Assembly: GCF_030373445.1 (NCBI RefSeq)
Contig: NZ_JAUCYU010000011.1
Span: forward strand, 1-64,000
DNA length: 64,000 nt
Source: Roseovarius sp.
GTDB taxonomy: Bacteria > Pseudomonadota > Alphaproteobacteria > Rhodobacterales > Rhodobacteraceae
Direction of reading: 5' to 3'
Shown: positions 52,006 through 61,577 of the stretch, in pieces
Position numbering within the stretch: the stretch's first letter is position 1
Layout: every line of letters starts with the position of its first letter
Made by a program: the position numbers and the translations under genes
Notes under the pieces: generated by a model
Told to the model about the DNA's origin: nothing
What the model saw: the letters and a program-made list of their open reading frames with translations, nothing else
Database searches by the model: none

Positions 52006-52673
52006 GGAGTCAGCCCCATGTCCCAGAACCCCGCCTCCAGCCGCGTCGCCATCCCGAAGGTCCGGCACAGACCCTCCCAGCGCGGGCTCGCCTGCGGATC
52101 CGGCCCCAGCCGCCGCGCCGCCGCCCCGTCGATCAGCGCGCCCACCTCGGCACACAGCGCCTGGGTATCCTCCCCGCCATAGGTCGCGATCCACTCGGCA
52201 TAAGGCGTCTCGCCCGCCTCAACCGCCAGCCTTGCACCGATCTCGCCATAGCCCAGCACGCAGGGCGCCAGCGCCGCCAGCAGGTCGAGGAAATCGCCCG
52301 AATGCCCCGCATCCAGCACGAAGCGCGTATAGGCCAGGTTCTCCTGCCGCTCCTCGGCGGCAAAGAGCGTGGCCTCGTCGATCCCCGCCTCGGCGCAGAT
52401 ACCGACATGCAACTGCATCTCCTCGTCGATCAGCGCCTTGGTCACCCCCGTACAGCTCCGCATCTCCCCGATCGTGCCGGCCTTGGTCACCGCCAGCGCC
52501 CAGGCGCGGCTGAAATGCACGAGGAAGATGTAATCCTGCACGAGGTAATGCAGGAACGCCGCGCGGGGCAGGGTGCCGTCGCCCAGGCCCTCCACGAACG
52601 GATGCCGCACGTAGCGCGCCCATTCCGCCCCGGCGGCCTCGCGCCACAGGGGATAGACCGTGCCATAGCTCAT
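52002..52673 (-). CDS. tenA: Aminopyrimidine aminohydrolase / thiaminase II
   Basis: The 223-residue TenA-family enzyme hydrolyses aminomethyl-pyrimidine to HMP (or thiamin itself) in the base-salvage route. Family marks are FVEGLGDGTLPRAAFLHYLV, the YIFLVHFSRAWALAV helix and the catalytic cysteine in ALAPCVLGYGEIG. It lies between thiY and thiZ with four-base overlaps on both sides, so import and hydrolysis of the pyrimidine are tightly coupled. Confidence 0.92.
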   Translation of the reverse strand: MSYGTVYPLWREAAGAEWARYVRHPFVEGLGDGTLPRAAFLHYLVQDYIFLVHFSRAWALAVTKAGTIGEMRSCTGVTKALIDEEMQLHVGICAEAGIDEATLFAAEERQENLAYTRFVLDAGHSGDFLDLLAALAPCVLGYGEIGARLAVEAGETPYAEWIATYGGEDTQALCAEVGALIDGAAARRLGPDPQASPRWEGLCRTFGMATRLEAGFWDMGLTP

Positions 52674-53605
52674 CCGTCCGCCCCCGGCACATGGGTCAGT
52701 GCCGAAACCGGCTTCACGTCCTCCAGCAGCCCCGCCTCGAACAGGAACCGCTCGAACCGCGCATAGCGCCCCGCATCCACCGCCGCGGGCCGCAGCGCGA
52801 AACGGGGCAGGGTATCCACCCACGCCTTGGCGTTCAGCTCGTCATCCAGCTCCCGCGAGGAGCCCGCGAACACCTCCCAGCTTTCCTCCGGATGGTTGAC
52901 GATATACTGCACCGCCTCCTCCGTCGCCGCCAGGAACCGCGCGGCGGCGTCGCCATCGACATGCTCCGGGTTGGCCACGTAGACCAGCTCGTCATAGGGC
53001 GGCACGCCTTCCTCCTCGGGGTAGAAACAGCGCCCCGCCACCCCCTCGATCTCCATCTGGTTCAGCTCGAAATTCCGGAACGCCCCGATCACCGCATCCA
53101 CCTGCCCCGACATCAGCGAGGGCGACAGCGACCAGTTCACGTTGACCAGCTCGATATCCCCCATCCCCAGCCCCGCGGGCTTCAGCATCGCCGACAAAAG
53201 CGCCTCCTCGACCCCCGCCACCGAGAACCCCACCTTGCGGCCCTCGAGGTCGGCCAGCGACTTGACCGGTCCGTCCTCCCGCACCAGCAGGCAATTGAGC
53301 GGCGTCGCCACCAACGTGCCGATCGCCTTCAGCGGCAGCCCCTCGGCCACCTGCAGATGCAGCTGCGGCTGGTAGGAAATCGCGATATCCGCCTGTCCCG
53401 AGGCCGCCATCTTCGGCGGGTCCGCCGGGTCGGCGGGCGCCACGATCTCCACCTCCAGCCCATGCTCGGCGAAAATCCCGTTCTCCTGCGCGATGATGAT
53501 CGGCCCGTGATCGGGGTTCACGAACCAGTCCAGCGCCACGGTCAGCTTGTCCTGCGCCAGCGCGGGCTGCGCCAGCAGAAGAAGGGGAAGGATCAGTCGT
53601 TTCAT
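52670..53605 (-). CDS. thiY: Pyrimidine-precursor binding protein
   Basis: The 311-residue receptor has a signal peptide (MKRLILPLLLLAQPALA) and the Thi5/NMT1-type periplasmic fold. LTVALDWFVNPDHGPIIIAQ opens the mature chain and GVPPYDELVYVANPEHV lies near the hinge. The bacterial ThiY group binds formylaminopyrimidine, and there is no CCCFC iron motif of the yeast HMP synthase, so it is a transporter component. It overlaps thiF and tenA by four bases each. Confidence 0.9.
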   Translation of the reverse strand: MKRLILPLLLLAQPALAQDKLTVALDWFVNPDHGPIIIAQENGIFAEHGLEVEIVAPADPADPPKMAASGQADIAISYQPQLHLQVAEGLPLKAIGTLVATPLNCLLVREDGPVKSLADLEGRKVGFSVAGVEEALLSAMLKPAGLGMGDIELVNVNWSLSPSLMSGQVDAVIGAFRNFELNQMEIEGVAGRCFYPEEEGVPPYDELVYVANPEHVDGDAAARFLAATEEAVQYIVNHPEESWEVFAGSSRELDDELNAKAWVDTLPRFALRPAAVDAGRYARFERFLFEAGLLEDVKPVSALTHVPGADG

Positions 53606-54585
53606 GCGGTCTCTCCGGTTTGGTCGCCAAGCGCGACAAGTGTGATTTCTCCATCCCAGCGGGCGGCCAGCCGCTCGGCGGCCGTCCACGCCCTGAGGCC
53701 CGAGCGACAGCACAGCACGGCCCGCTGGCCGGGCGCGGGGCAGGGGCCGCCATCGCCCATCGCCTCGGGCGCGATGCGCCGGGCGAGCGGGTGCGCCAGC
53801 GGCCCTTCCTCGGGCGCTCGCAGGTCGATGACGAAATCATCGGCGGCAATCGTCGCCGGGTCGATGAAGCCGGGCCGCCAGTCCGGCTCCGGCGCACCGT
53901 CGAAGCGGAACCCGCCGAACCTGTGGGCCATCGCCTCGTAACTCACCACCCGGCCCAGCGGCGAAGGCGCCATCCCCGCCGCCACCGCCAGCGCCATCTG
54001 CGCCTGCAGCCCGCCGATCACCCCCACCACCGGGCCTAGCACGCCATCCTCGGCGCATGACCCCAGCCGTTGCGGCAAATCCGGGAACACCGCCCTCAAT
54101 GACGGCACCCCGCCACAGAACCCGCCGGCATAGCCCTCCGTCCCGATCACCGAGGCGGAAATCAGCGGCAGGCCCTTTTCTGCGCACAAATCCGACAGCA
54201 CGTAACTCGCCGCGAAACTGTCGGCACAGTCGAGCACCAGCCCGATCCCCTCCGCCAGCGCCGCCGCATTCCCCGGCCCCAGCACATCGCGCACCGCCTC
54301 CACCCGGCAGTCGGGGTTCAGCCCCGCCACGGCCTCCCGCGCGGCCTCTACCTTCGGCCGCCCGATATCGCCCATCCGGAACAGCGTCTGCCGGTGCAGG
54401 TTGCTCTCCGCCACCACGTCGCCATCGACCAGCCGGATCATCCCGAACCCCGCCCCCGCCAGGTACTGCAAAACCGGCGCCGCCAGCCCGCCCGCGCCCA
54501 CCACCAGCGCACGCGCCGCCCGCAGCCGGGCCTGCCCCCCGGCGCCCAGTTCCGGCACCGCCACCTGCCGCGCATACCGGCTCAC
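53602..54585 (-). CDS. thiF: ThiS adenylyltransferase with rhodanese-like domain
   Basis: The 327-residue protein adenylates the C-terminal glycine of ThiS. The E1-like domain shows GAGGLAAPVLQYLAGAGFG, DGDVVAESNLHRQTLF and ADSFAASYVLSDLC. The C-terminal ~80 residues are rhodanese-like (FVIDLRAPEEG and CCRSGLRAWTAAERL), with a cysteine that could carry the sulfur. The paired CxxC zinc motifs common in MoeB/ThiF are not visible; only isolated cysteines remain. The start is GTG at 54585, overlapping the thiE stop and preceded by GGAGGTG. Confidence 0.88.
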   Translation of the reverse strand: MSRYARQVAVPELGAGGQARLRAARALVVGAGGLAAPVLQYLAGAGFGMIRLVDGDVVAESNLHRQTLFRMGDIGRPKVEAAREAVAGLNPDCRVEAVRDVLGPGNAAALAEGIGLVLDCADSFAASYVLSDLCAEKGLPLISASVIGTEGYAGGFCGGVPSLRAVFPDLPQRLGSCAEDGVLGPVVGVIGGLQAQMALAVAAGMAPSPLGRVVSYEAMAHRFGGFRFDGAPEPDWRPGFIDPATIAADDFVIDLRAPEEGPLAHPLARRIAPEAMGDGGPCPAPGQRAVLCCRSGLRAWTAAERLAARWDGEITLVALGDQTGETA

Positions 54586-55178
54586 CGCGTCACCTCCAGC
54601 CACTCCCGGATGCGCACCTCGGGGTCCTCATTGCGCGTGATATCCGTCACCATCGAGACGATATCCGCCCCCGCCCCGAACGCCTCCGCCGCCCTTTCCG
54701 GCCGCAGCCCGCCGATCGCCACCAGCGGCAAATCCCCGATCCGCGCCTTCCATTCCCTGACCCGCGCCACCCCCTGCCGATGCCACTTCATCTTCTTCAG
54801 CACCGTCGGCCACACTGGCCCCAGCGCCACGTAATCCGGCCCGACCCCCAAGGCCCGTTCCAGCTCCGCCTCGTCATGGGTCGACAGCCCCAGCCGGATC
54901 CCCGCCCGCCGGATCGCCTGCACATCCGCCGTATCGAGGTCCTCCTGCCCCAAATGCACCCAGTCGCAGCCCAGCTCGATCGCCTGTCGCCAGTGATCGT
55001 TCACCACCATCACCGCCCCTGCCGCCCGGCACAGGTCCCGGCTCCGCGCCAGCTTCTCCAGAAGCTCCGCCTCGGGCAGGTCCTTGAACCGCATCTGCAC
55101 CAACCGCACTCCCAGCGGCAGCGCCCGCTCCAGCCACGCGGGATCGTCGAAAATCGGGTAGAACCGGTCCAGCCTCAT
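54582..55178 (-). CDS. thiE: Thiamin-phosphate synthase
   Basis: The 198-residue TIM-barrel enzyme joins HMP-pyrophosphate and carboxythiazole phosphate. It shows [49 protein letters not shown] and ALGPVWPT for substrate and diphosphate binding. It is slightly short, as in alphaproteobacterial forms. It overlaps both thiG and thiF by four bases. Confidence 0.92.
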   Translation of the reverse strand: MRLDRFYPIFDDPAWLERALPLGVRLVQMRFKDLPEAELLEKLARSRDLCRAAGAVMVVNDHWRQAIELGCDWVHLGQEDLDTADVQAIRRAGIRLGLSTHDEAELERALGVGPDYVALGPVWPTVLKKMKWHRQGVARVREWKARIGDLPLVAIGGLRPERAAEAFGAGADIVSMVTDITRNEDPEVRIREWLEVTR

Positions 55179-55945
55179 TCCAGCACCGCCAGTCCCAGCA
55201 GCGGGGTCGAGGGCGCCGCCATGTCCCGCGCCTCCATCGGGTCGGCGCCATGCGCCAGCCGCCCCGCCTCCAGCGCCTTGGCGAACCCCTCCGCCATCGC
55301 CGCCGGGTCGCCTGCCTTCGCCACGGCGGTATTCAGCAGCACGGCATCAAACCCCAGTTCCATCGCCTGCGCCGCGTGGCTCGGCAGGCCCAGACCCGCG
55401 TCGATCACCATCGGCACATCCGGGAACTGCGCCCTCAGCGTCCGCAAACCGTAGACATTGTTCAGCCCCAGCCCCGTGCCGATCGGCGCCCCCCAGGGCA
55501 TCAGCACCTCGCAGCCCGCCTCCAGCAAGCGCCCCGCCAGCACCCCGTCCTCGGTCGTGTAGGGAAACACCCTGAACCCGTCATCGCTCAAAATGCGCGC
55601 GGCCTCCACCAGCCCGAACGGGTCGGGCTGCAGCGTGTCCTCGTGCCCGATCACCTCCAGCTTGATCCAGTCGGTTCCGAACAGCTCCCGCGCCATGTGC
55701 GCCGTCGTCACCGCCTCGCGCACGCTGTGGCAGCCGGCGGTATTGGGCAGCACCGGCAGGCCCAGCCCCTCGATCATCTCCCAGAACGCGCCGCCATCGC
55801 CGCCCGCCGCCTCGCGCCGGATCGACACCGTCGCGACCCCCGCGCCCGACCGCCGGAACGCCTCGGCCAGTACGGCGGGGGAGGGGTATTGCGCCGTGCC
55901 CAGCATCAGAGGCGAGGCGATCTCGGTGCCATAGAAAACCGGCAT
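55175..55945 (-). CDS. thiG: Thiazole synthase
   Basis: The 256-residue enzyme forms the thiazole from deoxyxylulose phosphate, dehydroglycine and ThiS-thiocarboxylate. The Schiff-base lysine is in [12 protein letters not shown], and [12 protein letters not shown] and [19 protein letters not shown] bind phosphate. The start at 55945 is one base after the thiS stop. Glycine oxidase (thiO) next door supplies dehydroglycine. Confidence 0.95.
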   Translation of the reverse strand: MPVFYGTEIASPLMLGTAQYPSPAVLAEAFRRSGAGVATVSIRREAAGGDGGAFWEMIEGLGLPVLPNTAGCHSVREAVTTAHMARELFGTDWIKLEVIGHEDTLQPDPFGLVEAARILSDDGFRVFPYTTEDGVLAGRLLEAGCEVLMPWGAPIGTGLGLNNVYGLRTLRAQFPDVPMVIDAGLGLPSHAAQAMELGFDAVLLNTAVAKAGDPAAMAEGFAKALEAGRLAHGADPMEARDMAAPSTPLLGLAVLE

Positions 55946-55946
55946 C

Positions 55947-56144
55947 TCAGCCTCCCTGCCGTGGCGCGAGGATTTCCAGCCGGTCGCCCTCGGACAGCTC
56001 GGTTCCGGCCCTTGCCGCGCCCGGCACGAACCGCTCGTTCACGGCGGTCGCCACCCTTGCTTGCGCATATCCCAGCTCCTTCAGCGCCTCTGACAGCGTC
56101 GTGGCGCTGACCTCGGCCGGCGCCCCGTTCACGGTGATCTTCAT
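55947..56144 (-). CDS. thiS: Sulfur carrier protein
   Basis: The 65-residue ubiquitin-fold protein ends in RQGG, the diglycine that ThiF adenylates and that carries sulfur as a thiocarboxylate. It opens [14 protein letters not shown]. Its ATG overlaps the thiO stop (ATGA). Short but unmistakable from its tail and place before thiG. Confidence 0.93.
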   Translation of the reverse strand: MKITVNGAPAEVSATTLSEALKELGYAQARVATAVNERFVPGAARAGTELSEGDRLEILAPRQGG

Positions 56145-57109
56145 TCCATCAACTCCGGTGTTTTCATGTCCAGAAGGTGATCCGCCGCCATCCGCGCCAG
56201 CGCGGGCGCCAGCAGGAATCCGTGGCGGAACAACCCGTTGACATGCAGGCGGTCGCCCCGCCGCACGAGGCGCGGCAGGTTGTCGGCAAAGGCGGGCCGC
56301 GCATCGGCGCCGATCTCAAGCACCTCGGCCTCGGCGAACGCGGGGTGCAGCGCATACCCCGCGTTCAGCAACTCGACGGTCGAGCGCAGGCTGGCCGGCC
56401 CCCGCCCGTCGCTCTCGATCTGGGTGGCGCCCAGCATGTAGACGCCGTCGCCGCGCGGCACCACGTAAAGCGGATGGCGCGGGTGCAGCAGCCGCACGGT
56501 CCGCCCAAGGCGCACAGCCGGCGCCCGCAGCACCACCATCTCGCCCCTGACACCCCGCAACCCCGGCAGCACATCCCGCGCCGCCAGCCCCCGGCAATCG
56601 ACGATCCGGCCCTCCGGCTCCGCGTTCCGCTCCACCGTCACGCCCCGTTCGGCCAGCCGCTCGCAAAGCGTTACCAACGCCCCGCGCGGATCGAGATGCG
56701 CCTCGCCTGCAAAATGCAGCCCCCGGCCAAACCGCCCGGCCAGTTCCGGCTCCAGCTTGCCAACCCCCTCGGCCGAAAGCGCCTCATGCCCCGCCGTCCG
56801 CCGCGCGAACCGGTCCAGCTCCGCCCGGTCCCGCCCAAGCGCCAGCACCAGCGTGCCTTTCTGCTCCACCGGCACGCCCGCCGCCTGCCACCAGCCGGCC
56901 GCCTCCTGGCCCAGGCGCACAACCTCCGCCTCCGCCGTCTCGCCCTCGCAGTCGGGCGCCAGCATCCCGCCGGCCCACCACGAACAGCCCTGCTTGCCCG
57001 GCCCGCCGCCGGGGTCGATCACCCGCACCCGCGCGCCCCGCGCGACAAGCTCCGTCGCCACGCACAGCCCGGCCACGCCCGCGCCCAGGATGGTCACGTC
57101 CACCGCCAT
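56141..57109 (-). CDS. thiO: Glycine oxidase
   Basis: The 322-residue FAD protein oxidises glycine to the imine used by ThiG. It has the N-terminal dinucleotide motif ILGAGVAGLCVATELVARG, a DAO-type middle region, and VNGLFRHGFLLAPALARMAA at the C-terminus. The start is either ATG at 57109, which overlaps the thiD TGA by one base, or GTG at 57112. Presence of thiO rather than thiH indicates the aerobic thiazole route. Confidence 0.92.
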   Translation of the reverse strand: MAVDVTILGAGVAGLCVATELVARGARVRVIDPGGGPGKQGCSWWAGGMLAPDCEGETAEAEVVRLGQEAAGWWQAAGVPVEQKGTLVLALGRDRAELDRFARRTAGHEALSAEGVGKLEPELAGRFGRGLHFAGEAHLDPRGALVTLCERLAERGVTVERNAEPEGRIVDCRGLAARDVLPGLRGVRGEMVVLRAPAVRLGRTVRLLHPRHPLYVVPRGDGVYMLGATQIESDGRGPASLRSTVELLNAGYALHPAFAEAEVLEIGADARPAFADNLPRLVRRGDRLHVNGLFRHGFLLAPALARMAADHLLDMKTPELME

Positions 57110-57921
57110 CACCAGACCTCGTGGAAATGATGCACCGGCCCCTGGCCGTGGCCCACGCCCAACCCGTCCGCCGCGGCAATCGCCCCGTGCAGCCAGCCAT
57201 GCGCCCGGCCCACCGAGTCCACCAGCGTCGCCCCCTTGGCCAGCTCCGCAGCAACCGCCGAGGACAGTGAACAGCCCGTCCCATGCGTGTTGCGCGTCTC
57301 CAGCCGCGGCGCCTCGAACACCGCCTCACACTCAGCCCCGCCGTCACCCGTCACCAGCACGTCACGGCACACCGGCCCCTCCGCATGGCCGCCCTTCATC
57401 AGCACCGCGCCCGCGCCCATCGCCCGCAGCGCCGCGCCCTGCGCCCGCACCTCCTCCGGCGTCGTGGCCACCTTCCGCCCCAGCAGCCGCGCCGCCTCGG
57501 GCAGGTTCGGCGTCAGCAAGCGCGACATCGGCAACAGCCGCTCGGCCACCGCCGCCACCGCCTCATCCGCCAGCAGCGCATCGCCCGACTTCGCCACCAT
57601 CACCGGGTCCAGCACCACCGGCCCGTCAAACCCCGCCAGCGCATCGGCCACCGCATCCACGATCCCCGCATCGCCCAGCATCCCGATCTTGACGGCGCCG
57701 ATCCCGATATCCTCCAGCACGGCACTGATCTGCGCGCCGACGATCCCGGGCGACAGCATCTCCACCGCCCGCACGCCGCGCGTGTTCTGCGCGGTGATCG
57801 CGGTCAGCGCCGTCGCGGCATAGACGCCAAGCGCCGAGGCGGTCTTGATATCGGCCTGGATACCGGCGCCCCCGCCGCTGTCCGACCCTGCGATGACAAG
57901 TAGTTTGGCGATCTGTTCCAT
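57109..57921 (-). CDS. thiD: Hydroxymethylpyrimidine/phosphomethylpyrimidine kinase
   Basis: The 270-residue ribokinase-fold enzyme phosphorylates HMP and HMP-P. AGSDSGGGAGIQADIKT at the N-terminus binds the pyrimidine; DPVMVAKSGDALL and THGTGCSLSSAVAAELA (anion hole, catalytic region) follow. It is the first gene of the operon, 68 bases after the TPP riboswitch. In an operon without thiC it phosphorylates pyrimidine obtained through the ThiXYZ/TenA salvage route. Confidence 0.95.
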   Translation of the reverse strand: MEQIAKLLVIAGSDSGGGAGIQADIKTASALGVYAATALTAITAQNTRGVRAVEMLSPGIVGAQISAVLEDIGIGAVKIGMLGDAGIVDAVADALAGFDGPVVLDPVMVAKSGDALLADEAVAAVAERLLPMSRLLTPNLPEAARLLGRKVATTPEEVRAQGAALRAMGAGAVLMKGGHAEGPVCRDVLVTGDGGAECEAVFEAPRLETRNTHGTGCSLSSAVAAELAKGATLVDSVGRAHGWLHGAIAAADGLGVGHGQGPVHHFHEVW

Positions 57922-57988
57922 CTTCGGCTCCGGTGTCGGGCACCGGTGCTCGGGATGGGGAAAACGGGCGTCTCTCGCGCGCTCGATC

Positions 57989-58075
57989 TCCGTTCCCTAC
58001 GCCGGCATTGCCCGGATCAGGTTCGATGGGTTGACGCTTGGCCTCTCAGCCCCCTTGCGGGGCACCCCAACGGAT
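57989..58075 (-). promoter_or_regulatory. TPP riboswitch (THI element)
   Basis: Read on the minus strand, P1 is ATCCGTT pairing with AACGGA; then come GGGGTGCCCCG, the invariant GCTGAGA (complement of 58044-58050), ACCCATCGAACCTGATC, GGGCAATGCCGGCG and the closing GGGAA. This is the complete TPP-binding core. It precedes thiD, so thiamin pyrophosphate should shut down the whole ten-gene operon. Translational or transcriptional control cannot be told; no strong U-tract terminator is visible before thiD. Confidence 0.93.
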
Positions 58076-58307
58076 TCGGGCGAACGTTAGCGGCTTTGTC
58101 CGGGGCGGGCAAGCGGGCGCGCGCAGGCCACGCATCAAACCGGCATACCGGCGCCCCATCGCCCGGCGACACGACAGGAACGGCAGGTAACATGATGCAA
58201 AACCTTGATAAATCTTCCGGCCCAGATTCCTGACTATTTCTGTTTGTTATTTCTGGCCGCCTGTGCCAGAACTCCGCCAAAACCGGGACAGGACAGGAGA
58301 AGACCTC
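58076..58307. promoter_or_regulatory. Divergent promoter region, thi operon and TonB receptor
   Basis: The 232 bases include an AT-rich stretch (about 58190-58252) just before the receptor gene, where its promoter and any iron-responsive site should be. I could not identify a clear Fur, RirA or Irr box. The left part must hold the thi promoter. Confidence 0.4.
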
Positions 58308-60377
58308 GTGCGCACATCCATCAACGCGATCCTCGCGGCCACCGCGATCGGCCTGCCCGCCTCGGCCCAGCAGGCGCAGAATTACGACCTCGGCACGCTC
58401 CAGCTCGAGGCCGAAAGCGACGATACCCTGCAACAGGACGGCTACGTCGCCCAGCGGGGCCGGCAGGCCACGAAAGTGGACACCGAGATCCGCCGCATCC
58501 CCCAGAACATCAGCGTCGTCACCGAGGACCAGATCGAGGATCAGCAGCCCCGCACCCTGCTCGACACGGTGGGCTATTCCAGCGGCACCTCGGTCAACAA
58601 TTTCGGCTTCGACACCCGCTACGACGCGCTCTACCTGCGCGGCTTCCCGGCCTTCTACACCGGCCTCTTCCGCGACGGGCTGCGCCAGTACAACGGCCCC
58701 TCGGCATGGTTCCGCAACGATCCCTACACCTACGAGGGCGTCGCGCTCCTCAAGGGCCCGGCCTCCTCGCTCTACGGCGTCAGCGGCCCGGGCGGCATCG
58801 CCAACGTGGTCTCCAAGCGCCCACTCGACTACCGCTTCCGCGAGCTGAAAGTCACCACCGGCACCGATGACCGGGCCGAGCTGGCCTTCGACTTCTCCGG
58901 CCCGGTGGACGAGGACGGCAAGCTGCTCTACCGCCTCACCGGCCTCTGGCGCGACGCGGGCACGCCGCTGCCGGGCTACGACGACGACAAGATGCTGCTC
59001 GCCCCCAGCCTGACCTACCACTTCAACGACCGCACCCGGATCACCTTCCTCGGCGAGTATTCCGAGGCCACGGTCGGCGGCACGGCGGCCTTCTACAACC
59101 CCAGCTACGGCACCGCCTCCAACCTCTACAACGGCGACCCCGCCTACAACGATTTCGACCAGACCCAGTGGCGCGCCGGCTACCAGCTCGAACACGACCT
59201 GACCGACGCCATCACCCTGCGCCAGAACCTGCGCTATGCCGAGGTCGACGCCGACCTCGAATACAGCGGCTTCTACGCGGCCGGCGGCGGCCTGGCCCGC
59301 TACTGGGGGCATTACGTCGAGGACATGCAGCAATTCACCGTCGACACCCATGCCGAGATCGCCTTCAACACCGGCGCGGTCGATCACGAGTTCGTCGCCG
59401 GCATCGACTACACGCAAGCCTCCTACGACGCCTTCTCCGCCGTCGGCTACGTGTCGGCCGCCGACACCGCGGCGATGCCGCTGCCCTATGCCGGCGGGCA
59501 GGAGAACGACCAGACGGGCGTCTATTTCCACGACCAGATGACCGCCGGCGCCTGGACGATCTTCGCCAGCGGCCGCTACGACTGGGTCGACACCACCGCC
59601 CGCGACGCCACCGGCACCCGCACCTCCACCTCCGACGAGGCCTTCTCGGGCCGGCTCGGCGTGGCTTACGAGTTCGCCAATGGCGTCACTCCCTTCGCCA
59701 ACTACTCCACCTCCTTCTCGCCCAACGTGGGCCGCGTCTTCGACGACGTCACCTCCACCGTCAGCCGCGCCGCCGAACCCACCCGCGCCGAACAGGCCGA
59801 GATCGGCGTCAAGTACGTGATCCCCGGCACCGACAGCCTGATCACCGCCTCGCTCTTCGACATCCAGCAGGAAGACGGCGTGGTCTTCGACACCTCCACC
59901 GGCGTCAACAAGCAGCGCCAGCTCGACCTGCACTCGAAGGGCTTCGAGATCGAGGCACAGGCCAACCTGACCGAGGCGCTCCGCGTCACCGGCAGCTTCA
60001 CGCAGGTCGAGGTCGAGATCGAGAAGGGCGCCGCCGGCACCAACGGCAACGACCTCTCCGCCATCCCCGAAACCAGCGCCTCGCTCTGGGCCTTCTACGA
60101 GCCCCGGGCCGGCGCGCTGAAGGGCATCGGCATCGGCGGCGGCCTGCGCTACGTGGGCCCAAGCTGGGGTGACGACCAGAACACCTTCCGCAACTCCGAG
60201 AAACTGTTCGCCGACCTCTCCTTCACCTACGACCTCGCCCGCCACGGGATCAAGGGCATGGTGCTGCAGGCCAACATCAAGAACCTCTTCGACGAAGACG
60301 GCCAGACCTGCAGCGCCGGCACCTGCTACCGCTACGAAGGGCGCACCGCGACCCTCGGCCTCCGGCACCGGTTTTGA
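58308..60377 (+). CDS. TonB-dependent siderophore receptor (FhuA-like)
   Basis: The 689-residue outer membrane protein has a signal peptide ([16 protein letters not shown], cleavage near ASA-QQ), a plug domain with [34 protein letters not shown] and [16 protein letters not shown], and a 22-strand barrel ending in the aromatic ATLGLRHRF. These are marks of ferric-siderophore receptors of the FhuA/FpvA group. GTG at 58308 with CAGGAGAAG upstream is the start. Its stop overlaps the start of an MFS transporter (TTGA), so uptake across both membranes is coupled. No siderophore biosynthesis gene is nearby. Confidence 0.92.
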   Translation: MRTSINAILAATAIGLPASAQQAQNYDLGTLQLEAESDDTLQQDGYVAQRGRQATKVDTEIRRIPQNISVVTEDQIEDQQPRTLLDTVGYSSGTSVNNFGFDTRYDALYLRGFPAFYTGLFRDGLRQYNGPSAWFRNDPYTYEGVALLKGPASSLYGVSGPGGIANVVSKRPLDYRFRELKVTTGTDDRAELAFDFSGPVDEDGKLLYRLTGLWRDAGTPLPGYDDDKMLLAPSLTYHFNDRTRITFLGEYSEATVGGTAAFYNPSYGTASNLYNGDPAYNDFDQTQWRAGYQLEHDLTDAITLRQNLRYAEVDADLEYSGFYAAGGGLARYWGHYVEDMQQFTVDTHAEIAFNTGAVDHEFVAGIDYTQASYDAFSAVGYVSAADTAAMPLPYAGGQENDQTGVYFHDQMTAGAWTIFASGRYDWVDTTARDATGTRTSTSDEAFSGRLGVAYEFANGVTPFANYSTSFSPNVGRVFDDVTSTVSRAAEPTRAEQAEIGVKYVIPGTDSLITASLFDIQQEDGVVFDTSTGVNKQRQLDLHSKGFEIEAQANLTEALRVTGSFTQVEVEIEKGAAGTNGNDLSAIPETSASLWAFYEPRAGALKGIGIGGGLRYVGPSWGDDQNTFRNSEKLFADLSFTYDLARHGIKGMVLQANIKNLFDEDGQTCSAGTCYRYEGRTATLGLRHRF

Positions 60378-61573
60378 GCACGCGCGCCCCCTCGGCGCCG
60401 GCGGTCGTGGGGGCGATCGGCGGCGTCTACGTCGCGCAAAGCGTGATCGGCGGGCTGACATGGTCGGGCCTGCCCGGCGTGCTCCGGGCACAGGGCCTGC
60501 CGCTCGACCGGATCGGCCTTCTGTCGCTGCTCGTCCTGCCCTGGGCGCTCAAGTTCCTCTGGGCACCCGCCGTCGAACGCTACCGCCTGCCCATGCGCGG
60601 CCGCCACCGCTCGGCGCAGATCGTGCTGGCGGGCGGGCTGGTGTCCATCGCCGGGCTGGCCATCGCCGGGCTGATCGGCCCCGCACCGGTGCTGCCGGTC
60701 ATGGCGGTGCTGCTGGCCGTGGCCTTCGCCACCGCCACGGTCGACATCTCCTGTGACGGCTACGCCGTGGCCGCCCTGCAAGGCGGGCAATACGGCTGGG
60801 GCAACGCGGCGCAGGTGGGCGGCGCCTATGTCGGCTCGGCCATCGGCGGCGGCCTGTTCCTGGTGCTCGTCGACCGCGCCGGCTGGACCATGGGGGCAGG
60901 GGCAATGGCCGCCCTCGTGGCGCTGCTGATCCTGCCCTTCCTCCTCATCGCCCGCGCCGGCACGGACGAGTCCCGCTCCCACGTCCCCCGCCTCTCCGAC
61001 GCGCTGTCCCGCCCCGAGGTCCGCCGCGGCCTCGCCATCGCGGCGATCTACGTCGTCGCCCAGAAAACCGCCATTGGCATGATCGGGCCCTTCTTCGTCG
61101 ACGCGGGCTACACCCTCACCGATCTCGGCCTCGTCAACGGCGCGGGCAGCCTCGGCCTCGGCCTTCTCGGCGCCCTCTTCGGCGGCGCCCTCGTCCGCAG
61201 GCTGGGCAGCCGCCCGGTGCTGGCCGGCGCCGTGGTGATACAGGCGGCGCTACTGGCGCTCGTCGCCCTTTCGGCCGCCACCGGCATCGTCGAGACACGC
61301 CTCACCGCCCCTCTCGCCATCGCCGGCAGCGCGGCGATGATGGCGCTGGGCTTCGTGGCCCTCTACGCGCTTTTCATGAAATGGTCCGATCCCCGGCAGG
61401 CCGGCGTCGACTTCACCCTCTTCCAGTGCATGGACGCCGCCGTCAGCATGGTCGCGGGCACCCTCGCGGGCATCGTCGCCGAACGCTTCGGCTACGGCAT
61501 CTTCTTCGCCATCGCCGCCGCCATCGCCGTCGCGGCCCTGCCAGCCATCCTCCGCCTCAGCCGCGCAACCTGA
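60374..61573 (+). CDS. MFS transporter, RhtX/FptX siderophore type
   Basis: The 399-residue permease has 12 predicted helices; [19 protein letters not shown] corresponds to the conserved loop of the RhtX/FptX group, single-protein importers of ferric siderophores at the inner membrane. The [11 protein letters not shown] segment is also group-typical. The start is TTG at 60374, overlapping the receptor stop. Coupling with a TonB receptor fits uptake of a foreign siderophore without an ABC transporter. Confidence 0.87.
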   Translation: MSTRAPSAPAVVGAIGGVYVAQSVIGGLTWSGLPGVLRAQGLPLDRIGLLSLLVLPWALKFLWAPAVERYRLPMRGRHRSAQIVLAGGLVSIAGLAIAGLIGPAPVLPVMAVLLAVAFATATVDISCDGYAVAALQGGQYGWGNAAQVGGAYVGSAIGGGLFLVLVDRAGWTMGAGAMAALVALLILPFLLIARAGTDESRSHVPRLSDALSRPEVRRGLAIAAIYVVAQKTAIGMIGPFFVDAGYTLTDLGLVNGAGSLGLGLLGALFGGALVRRLGSRPVLAGAVVIQAALLALVALSAATGIVETRLTAPLAIAGSAAMMALGFVALYALFMKWSDPRQAGVDFTLFQCMDAAVSMVAGTLAGIVAERFGYGIFFAIAAAIAVAALPAILRLSRAT

Positions 61574-61577
61574 AACC

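Noticed and set aside
58017..60491. Minus-strand open frame of 824 codons opposite the TonB receptor
   Set aside because: The product is Gly/Ala/Val/Glu-rich without domains, while the plus strand encodes a complete receptor with plug and terminal aromatic residue.
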